Shown piece by piece: positions 59,146 through 64,000 of a DNA stretch of 64,000 nt. Numbering within the stretch: the stretch's first letter is position 1; every line of letters starts with the position of its first letter. The notes under the pieces were generated by a model. The model was not told where the DNA came from, did not search any database, and was given only the letters and a program-made list of their open reading frames with translations. Both the position numbers and the translations under genes were made by a program. The stretch is from Candidatus Dadabacteria bacterium (GTDB lineage: Bacteria; Desulfobacterota_D; UBA1144; Nemesobacterales; Nemesobacteraceae). The stretch is taken from NCBI GenBank assembly GCA_022827275.1, contig JAJDTG010000016.1, positions 31,819 through 95,818 of the forward strand, in the 5' to 3' direction.

Positions 59146-61686
59146 ATGAAAAAAGGAATCATTGCGGGGCTTGCCACGCTGCTGGTCGCAGGTCTGCTAA
59201 GTCCCTTAACAAATGCTTTTGAACTTGAAAAGCTCGTTGTGCTCGGCAGCCGTTTTGAGGAACGCAGCGTTTCAGACTCCCCGGTTCCCGTTGACGTCAT
59301 AACCGAAGAGGAGATCGTGGCAACGGGCCAGACCGAGGTAGGAAGGATTATTCAGGAGCTCATACCGTCTTTTAATTTCTCAAGCTCGACCATAAGCGAC
59401 GGAACTGACTCTCTTCGCCCCGCCACACTTCGGGGCCTTGGGCCTGACCAGGTTTTGGTGCTTGTTAACGGAAAGCGTCGCCACAAAAGCGCACTTATAC
59501 ACGTAAACACCTCCGTTGGTCGTGGTACTGCGGGTGTTGATATGAACACGATTCCCGTAAGTGCGATAAAGAGAATCGAGGTCCTCAGGGACGGTGCCTC
59601 AGCGCAGTACGGTTCAGATGCTATATCCGGTGTTATAAACATAATCCTTAAGGACGGCTACGACGGGAAGATAACGGCGACTGCCGGACAGCTTTACGAA
59701 GGAGATGGAGAAACTCTTGTGGCGAGCATAAACAAGGGTTTTTCGATCGGCGGAGAAAGCGTCGTGAATGCGACCCTTGAAGTAAGGGACAGGAGCCGTT
59801 CCAACAGGGCAGGGGTAATGGGAGATATCCAGTACCCGAACAGCGAATGTCTTGACGCGGATGGAAATACGGCCCCGTGCGGAAGCCTGGGTAGTCCGCG
59901 GACGCTTTCAGCCAACAGTGTAAACGATCCCGAGCGCGTTTTTGACAGAGACAGGTTCAGAGTGGGTGATGCAGATTCCACGCACGTAAGCTTCGTGCTC
60001 AACATGAGGGGGCCGGTGGATTTTATGGACGGTGAAGTTTACAGCTTCTTTGACCTGTCAAATAGGGAAAACAAGAGCGGAGGTTTTTACAGAAGGGCAA
60101 ATCAGCTTGACAGAAACCCTGCCGGATCAGATTACCCGGACGGTTTTCTTCCTCTTATCAACACCAGTATAAATGATTACGCATTCGGTGCGGGTTTTGA
60201 GGGAGACCTTACCGACAGCGTCAAGATGGACGCGAGTTATGTAGTGGGCGGAAACTCTTTTTCCTTTGAAATCACTGATTCCCATAACGCCTCATGGGTC
60301 AGGTGTCATACCGGTGAAGCGGAGCAATGTCTCTCCGATGCGGATTATACCGGTTCAATTCCACTGTCCGCCGACGCGGGAGAGTTAAAGCTTTTTCAGC
60401 ATACCGTGAATCTTGATTTTACAGCTCCTTTCACCTTTGGAAATCTCGCCTGGGGAGGTGAGTACAGAAGGGAGGAATATGAAATAGAAGCCGGTGAAGC
60501 GTATTCATATGAAGACTACGATGGTCCTGGAGGTAGAGGGTCTCCCGGAATACAGGTATTTCCTGGCTTCAAACCTAGCAATGAGCTTTCAGAATCAAGA
60601 GATGCTTTTTCCGCTTATGCCGACGCGGAGTTTGATGTTGGGGAGATACTGCTTTTAAGTCCCGCCGTGCGCTACGAGAACTACAGCGACTTCGGAAACA
60701 CCTTTAACGGAAAACTCTCTGCCCGAGCCGGACTTTCCGATTCGTTTGCCCTCAGGGGTTCTGCAAGCACGGGTTTCAGGGCACCTTCCATGCAGCAGAT
60801 TTACTTCAATAACGTCTCGACACAGTTCAATCTTAATGAGCAGACGGGAGAATTTGACGCATTTGAAGTGGGTACTTTTCGGAATGACAGTGATCTCGCA
60901 AGGATGATAGGAATTCCGGAGCTTAAAGAAGAGACTTCAAGGAATTTCAGCGCGGGCTTTGTTTTTAACCCATTCCCGGCTTTCACAATCACAACCGATT
61001 TCTATTACATACTGATTGACGATCGTATTATCCTGAGCGGAAGGATTAGCGAGGGTAATGAAGCTATTCCTCAATCGGTAAGAGATAGCGTAGGGGCACA
61101 GCAGGGTCAGTTCTTCATGAACGCTGCGGACACTACGACCAAGGGGGTAGATGTGGTCGCGAGTTATGATCATTCTTTTTCCGACAATTCTACTTTAAAA
61201 ATCGTTCTTGCCGGAACTGTAAACGAAACCGAGATCACGGACGTGAATCTACCGCTCGGCCTTCCCGAAGAGCTTTTTACGGAGCAGGACCGTTCGATTA
61301 TAGAAGAATGGCAGCCTAAGGACCGGTTCTCCCTTTCCGGTTCTTATTCAAAGGGATTCGCATCCCTGCTGGTTGCTGTTCACCGTTACGGAGAATATAC
61401 GGTTGTTGACGGCGGGAAAAGCCAGACTTACGGCGCGAAGTACATCACCGATGCGAATCTTAGCCTGGGACTGGGCAAAGTCGGTACGATTAAAGTTGGG
61501 GCCAACAACCTTTTTGATGTAAAACCCGACAAAAACGAAATCGGCCAGTCAAGGGGCGGTACCATATATGATCACGACGGGTCTCTTATAGTCGATTCCC
61601 CGGGAGTTTTCACCTATTCCCGGCGCTCGGCACCTTTCGGATTTAACGGCGGTTACTACTACGTGGCTTACGAGTACAGCTTCTAA
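59146..61686 (+). CDS. TonB-dependent outer-membrane receptor
   Basis: An 846-residue receptor for active uptake of iron complexes, cobalamin or another bulky ligand. Signal peptide residues 1-24 (GLATLLVAGLLSPLTNA-FELEK). The plug domain (about 40-165) shows PVPVDVITEEEIVATGQTEV, LRPATLRGLGPDQVLVLVNG followed by KRRHKSA, and the RIEVLRDGASAQYGSDAISG followed by VINIILK signature. The barrel follows and ends YVAYEYSF, with terminal Phe. The plug resembles those of the large marine TonB receptors. The substrate is unknown; no TonB/ExbBD or siderophore genes nearby. Followed by a strong terminator. Confidence 0.93.
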   Translation: MKKGIIAGLATLLVAGLLSPLTNAFELEKLVVLGSRFEERSVSDSPVPVDVITEEEIVATGQTEVGRIIQELIPSFNFSSSTISDGTDSLRPATLRGLGPDQVLVLVNGKRRHKSALIHVNTSVGRGTAGVDMNTIPVSAIKRIEVLRDGASAQYGSDAISGVINIILKDGYDGKITATAGQLYEGDGETLVASINKGFSIGGESVVNATLEVRDRSRSNRAGVMGDIQYPNSECLDADGNTAPCGSLGSPRTLSANSVNDPERVFDRDRFRVGDADSTHVSFVLNMRGPVDFMDGEVYSFFDLSNRENKSGGFYRRANQLDRNPAGSDYPDGFLPLINTSINDYAFGAGFEGDLTDSVKMDASYVVGGNSFSFEITDSHNASWVRCHTGEAEQCLSDADYTGSIPLSADAGELKLFQHTVNLDFTAPFTFGNLAWGGEYRREEYEIEAGEAYSYEDYDGPGGRGSPGIQVFPGFKPSNELSESRDAFSAYADAEFDVGEILLLSPAVRYENYSDFGNTFNGKLSARAGLSDSFALRGSASTGFRAPSMQQIYFNNVSTQFNLNEQTGEFDAFEVGTFRNDSDLARMIGIPELKEETSRNFSAGFVFNPFPAFTITTDFYYILIDDRIILSGRISEGNEAIPQSVRDSVGAQQGQFFMNAADTTTKGVDVVASYDHSFSDNSTLKIVLAGTVNETEITDVNLPLGLPEELFTEQDRSIIEEWQPKDRFSLSGSYSKGFASLLVAVHRYGEYTVVDGGKSQTYGAKYITDANLSLGLGKVGTIKVGANNLFDVKPDKNEIGQSRGGTIYDHDGSLIVDSPGVFTYSRRSAPFGFNGGYYYVAYEYSF

Positions 61687-61709
61687 GCCTGTCTTGCCGC
61701 AACAAAATT

Positions 61710-61748
61710 TTCCTGCCGGGATGAATTCAGTCCCGGCAGGAACTTTTT
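61710..61748 (+). terminator. Strong bidirectional rho-independent terminator
   Basis: Perfect 12-bp stem TTCCTGCCGGGA / TCCCGGCAGGAA with 9-nt loop (61710-61742), T5 after it on the plus strand and AAAATTTT-like run on the minus side. It serves the TonB receptor gene and the convergent aldehyde dehydrogenase gene. Confidence 0.92.
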
Positions 61749-61759
61749 CCAAGATCTTT

Positions 61760-63154
61760 TTACACCGAGGATGACCTTATTACCATAAGCTTCTCATGGG
61801 TCATCTCGCGCATAGTGTACGGAATTCCTCCCGTTCCGATTCCCGAGTGCCCGGCCCCACGAAAAGGCATCCAGTCAACCCGGAACGCGGTGTGATCGTT
61901 TACAAGCACTGAGGCCGCTTTCAATTTCCTCACGGCCCCAAGTGCGGTGTCAATGTTCTTGGTGAATACTGACGCCTGAAACGAGTAGGGCAGGCTGTTT
62001 GCCAGCTCTACGGCTTCGTCTGTTTTTTCGTAAGAATAAACGGCTATAACGGGTCCGAAGATTTCCTCGCGCGAGAGCCTGCAGCTCTGGCTCGGGTTGA
62101 GGATTACCGTGGGCTCGTAGCAGGTTTTTCCGATTTTTCTGCCTCCGCAAAGAAGCTTTCCGTCTTTTCTCAAGGCTTCTTTTACCCAGTTGTGAACTCT
62201 TGTGACCTCTCTTGGGCTTATGAGAGGACCTATCTGCGTATCTTCGCTCATCGGATCTCCGACTTTTGTCCGAAGAGCGAGCTTTTTAAGTCCTTCGGCG
62301 ACTTTCTTCACTACCGAGTTCTGTGCGAAAACCCTCTGCACGGAAACGCACACCTGGCCGGCGTGGTAGAATCCGCCTTTTGCAAGGAGGGGAAGCATGT
62401 CGTCTATGTCGGCATCGCGCTCTACTATCACGGGAGCCGCGCCCCCGTGTTCAAGGGCGCATCTTGTTCCCGGCGCGAGTCTTGACCTCAGGTGCCATCC
62501 GACTTTGGCGGAACCGATGAATGTGAGGTAGTTGACCCTTCTGTCGGTGGCCAGTGCTTCGGCGAGCGTATCGTCCACTATAACGGCACGGGCCCACTTT
62601 TCCGGAAGACCGCTCTCGTAGAGAGCTTCAAGCAGATTAAGGCAGGAGAGGGGGGTATTAAGCCCGGGCTTTATGATTACCGGGCAGCCGACGGCAACCG
62701 CGGGTATCACCTGGTGAACGGCGAGGTTAAAAGGATGATTAAAGGCCGAAATGGCCACCACGACCCCTATAGGTTCTCTGAGAGTAAATGCCACCCTGTT
62801 AAGGGAAGCGGCGTTTGAGCCCATGGGTATTTCCTCTCCTCCGAGGCTAGAGAGAGATTCGGTTGCCACCTTTATTCCGTTTATGGCCCTCGTAATCTCA
62901 GCCCTGGTGTCAATGAGAGGTTTTCCTCCCTCAGCGGCGGCGTCCGCTACGATACGGTCGTAGTTTCTCTCGACAAAACCCCTGGTTCGCTCGAGGATCT
63001 CTATTCTTTGAGGAAGGGGAATTCTCTCTGACGGCCGGTCGGCAAGAGCCCTCGCCTCGGAAAGCGCTTTTTGCATTTCCCTTTTACTGGTCACGGGAAT
63101 TTTTCTTATAAGTTTTTCGTCGTAGGCTCCAAGAACCTCAAGTGTTTTCGGCAT
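61760..63154 (-). CDS. NAD(P)-dependent aldehyde dehydrogenase
   Basis: A 464-residue soluble aldehyde dehydrogenase. ISAFNHPFNLAVHQVIPAVA (cofactor-site Asn region), IIKPGLNTPLSCL, FIGSAKVGWHL, ALEHGGAAPVIV (Glu) and KGGFYHAGQVCVSVQRVF (catalytic Cys about 285) are intact, followed by EEIFGPVIAVYSY and VLVNDHTAFRVDWMPFRGAG followed by HSGIG. It resembles succinate-semialdehyde/glyceraldehyde-3-phosphate-type or lactaldehyde ALDHs. Substrate cannot be told. Isolated between two terminator/promoter regions. Confidence 0.9.
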   Translation of the reverse strand: MPKTLEVLGAYDEKLIRKIPVTSKREMQKALSEARALADRPSERIPLPQRIEILERTRGFVERNYDRIVADAAAEGGKPLIDTRAEITRAINGIKVATESLSSLGGEEIPMGSNAASLNRVAFTLREPIGVVVAISAFNHPFNLAVHQVIPAVAVGCPVIIKPGLNTPLSCLNLLEALYESGLPEKWARAVIVDDTLAEALATDRRVNYLTFIGSAKVGWHLRSRLAPGTRCALEHGGAAPVIVERDADIDDMLPLLAKGGFYHAGQVCVSVQRVFAQNSVVKKVAEGLKKLALRTKVGDPMSEDTQIGPLISPREVTRVHNWVKEALRKDGKLLCGGRKIGKTCYEPTVILNPSQSCRLSREEIFGPVIAVYSYEKTDEAVELANSLPYSFQASVFTKNIDTALGAVRKLKAASVLVNDHTAFRVDWMPFRGAGHSGIGTGGIPYTMREMTHEKLMVIRSSSV

Positions 63155-63268
63155 GTTTTTTCCCTCCGCCGTCCTTTGGTGTGGGTTTTTGTTTTTTTAG
63201 ATACCTGATTTTAACGCACTTTACATGCCGATAGAGGGTGTTTATATTGAGAAATGGAGGTCGTTTTC

Positions 63269-63766
63269 ATGATTATGCGCGGAATTGCCCTGATTGTTTT
63301 TGCGGTTATGGCTCTAGCTGTTTGGCCGCTCCTGCCCGCGGGTGGTGAACAGGCTGAAAAGCCCCTTCCTGAGGGAGTGATGGGACTTACCGCGGAGCAG
63401 TGGAAAAAGAAGCTTTCGCCTCTTGAGTACAAAATTCTCTGGAAAAAGGGTACGGAAGCCCCTTTTTCGGGAGACCTGCTTTACAACAAGGAAAAGGGAA
63501 CCTACGTTACCGCCGGCTGCGGACAACCCGTTTTCTCCTCCGAGCATAAGTACGATTCAAAAACCGGATGGCCGAGTTTCTGGGAACCCATAAGCGAGGA
63601 TGCCGTGAAGATAGTTCCCGATAATTCTTTCGGACTCAGACGTTATGAAGTGGTATCAAGCAAATGCGGGGAACACTTGGGACATGTTTTCAAGGACGGT
63701 CCTCCCCCGACGGGACTTCGGTACTGCATAAACTCGGTCGCTTTGGATTTTATTCCTTCCCAGTAA
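63269..63766 (+). CDS. msrB: Exported peptide-methionine (R)-S-oxide reductase
   Basis: It repairs methionine-R-sulfoxide in proteins. The 165-residue product has an N-terminal signal/anchor (GIALIVFAVMALAVWPLLPA), so it probably acts in the periplasm. The MsrB domain covers about 38-160: FSGDLLYNKEKGTYVTAGCG, DSKTGWPSFWEPI, EHLGHVFKDGPPPTGLRYCINS (catalytic Cys in RYCINS). The two CxxC zinc motifs of many MsrBs are absent: only a single Cys remains in the first (AGCG) and in the second (SKCG). Start 63269 chosen because GGAGG lies 8 nt upstream; ATG 63254 would put that motif within the gene. No msrA adjacent. Confidence 0.92.
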   Translation: MIMRGIALIVFAVMALAVWPLLPAGGEQAEKPLPEGVMGLTAEQWKKKLSPLEYKILWKKGTEAPFSGDLLYNKEKGTYVTAGCGQPVFSSEHKYDSKTGWPSFWEPISEDAVKIVPDNSFGLRRYEVVSSKCGEHLGHVFKDGPPPTGLRYCINSVALDFIPSQ

Positions 63767-63801
63767 TGCCGTTTTGCCCCGAGCTGCAGGTGTAATTTAG
63801 C

Positions 63802-63830
63802 TTGACATTGAATACGCACCTGTGATAAAA
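63802..63830 (+). promoter_or_regulatory. Candidate promoter of the AmiS/UreI-like gene
   Basis: Perfect TTGACA (63802-63807), 17-bp spacer, ATAAAA as -10 (63825-63830). The leader of about 60 nt includes a GC-rich hairpin. Confidence 0.45.
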
Positions 63831-63841
63831 GCATAATTAGC

Positions 63842-63859
63842 GGTCCCTGTCTTGGGGCC
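63842..63859 (+). promoter_or_regulatory. Leader hairpin before the AmiS/UreI-like gene
   Basis: GGTCCC-TGTCTT-GGGGCC can form a 6-bp stem with one G-U pair, 20 nt upstream of the AGGAGG (63882-63887). Could be part of a regulatory leader; no known riboswitch consensus recognised. Confidence 0.25.
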
Positions 63860-63897
63860 AGGAACGGTTATGATCTCATACAGGAGGTATGGTTAGT

Positions 63898-64000
63898 ATG
63901 GTTCCAATAGAAGCTTTATTAGGTTACGTGTTGCTGCTCGTAGGGTTCGTGTTCTTCGCGAACGGAATGACCCTTTTGGGTAAAACGGGAGCGAAGGAAG
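63898..64000 (+). CDS. AmiS/UreI-family channel, N-terminal part
   Basis: The first 34 codons are seen before the window ends. MVPIEALLGYVLLLVGFVFF followed by ANGMTLLGK resembles the first transmembrane helix of AmiS/UreI proton-gated urea/amide channels (LLYVGxVLxxNGxxLLG). AGGAGG lies 10 nt before the ATG at 63898; the ATG at 63889 is too near to it. Assignment rests on one helix and is tentative. Confidence 0.5.
   Translation, partial: MVPIEALLGYVLLLVGFVFFANGMTLLGKTGAKE

Noticed and set aside
1..64000. CRISPR arrays, rRNA or tRNA genes
   Set aside because: No regularly spaced direct repeats; no cloverleaf with GGTTCGAATCC-like T arm in intergenic regions; gaps are too short for rRNA.

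Overview
The window looks like chromosome from a diderm (Gram-negative) bacterium with fairly high G+C (judged by eye, not computed). A TonB-dependent receptor, an autotransporter esterase, a second outer-membrane barrel protein and a lipoprotein all imply an outer membrane. Most genes are housekeeping or core-metabolic. They are tightly packed in short operons, many with 1-13 nt overlaps (ATGA, TAATG, TGATG junctions). The overall style is deltaproteobacterium-like. A peptidoglycan-recycling cluster together with scavenging functions would fit a lineage such as Candidatus Dadabacteria, but that is a low-confidence inference because there is no rRNA or marker phylogeny here.

Layout. 1-4845: murQ (3' part), anmK, nagZ and a sodium:solute symporter, a compact peptidoglycan-sugar recycling operon. 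4873-13963: an orphan nuoI, a 5'-nucleotidase-like lipoprotein, a fused AccA-AccD carboxyltransferase, an A-type Fe-S carrier, an M24 peptidase, mazG, an outer-membrane barrel and an archaeal-type phosphoglycerate mutase. 14004-20633: DUF2237, aroA-cmk-rpsA-sppA and lapA-like/lipA. 20805-24030: nitrilase, two unknown proteins, DUF985 cupin and DCC protein. 24027-27224 (minus): nuoE, glycerate kinase, dnaB. 27370-34667: pduO-type adenosyltransferase, O-methyltransferase, glnD, nadB-nadC-nadA. 34714-40360 (minus): ferritin, an ECF42-like sigma factor, gamma-glutamyltranspeptidase and a GDSL autotransporter. 40561-44103: lon and a radical SAM protein. 44139-46839 (minus): prmC-murA-hisG. 46918-50632: maf-yggS-[tnpB element]-proC-yggT. 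51170-58917: F420-dependent NADP reductase, yjbQ, a metallo-beta-lactamase-fold pseudoenzyme, a cache/CTERM surface protein with a 12-bp tandem repeat, hsp20, a TPP enzyme and lepA. 59146-64000: TonB receptor, aldehyde dehydrogenase, exported msrB and the start of an AmiS/UreI-like channel.

The most striking observation is at 48.2-49.5 kb. A TnpB-only element, bounded by 25-bp near-perfect inverted repeats, sits between the third and fourth codons of the ancestral proC. The original start survives at 48203 (ATG AAA AAG, just after the yggS stop). Joining it to ACG GCA TTC at 49525 restores a normal ProC N-terminus (MKKTAFIGAGNM). The right end of the element supplies a replacement in-frame ATG (49495) that overlaps the tnpB stop codon, so proC appears to have been rescued.

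Other notable points are a metallo-beta-lactamase-fold protein that has lost its metal ligands, a diverged ECF42-type sigma factor between ferritin and gamma-glutamyltranspeptidase, an alpha-beta fused acetyl-CoA carboxyltransferase with a stretched zinc finger, two complex I subunits encoded away from any visible nuo operon, and a cache-like secreted protein with a Glu-Glu-Pro-Met repeat and a Cys-TM-Arg sorting tail. I saw no rRNA, tRNA or CRISPR array.
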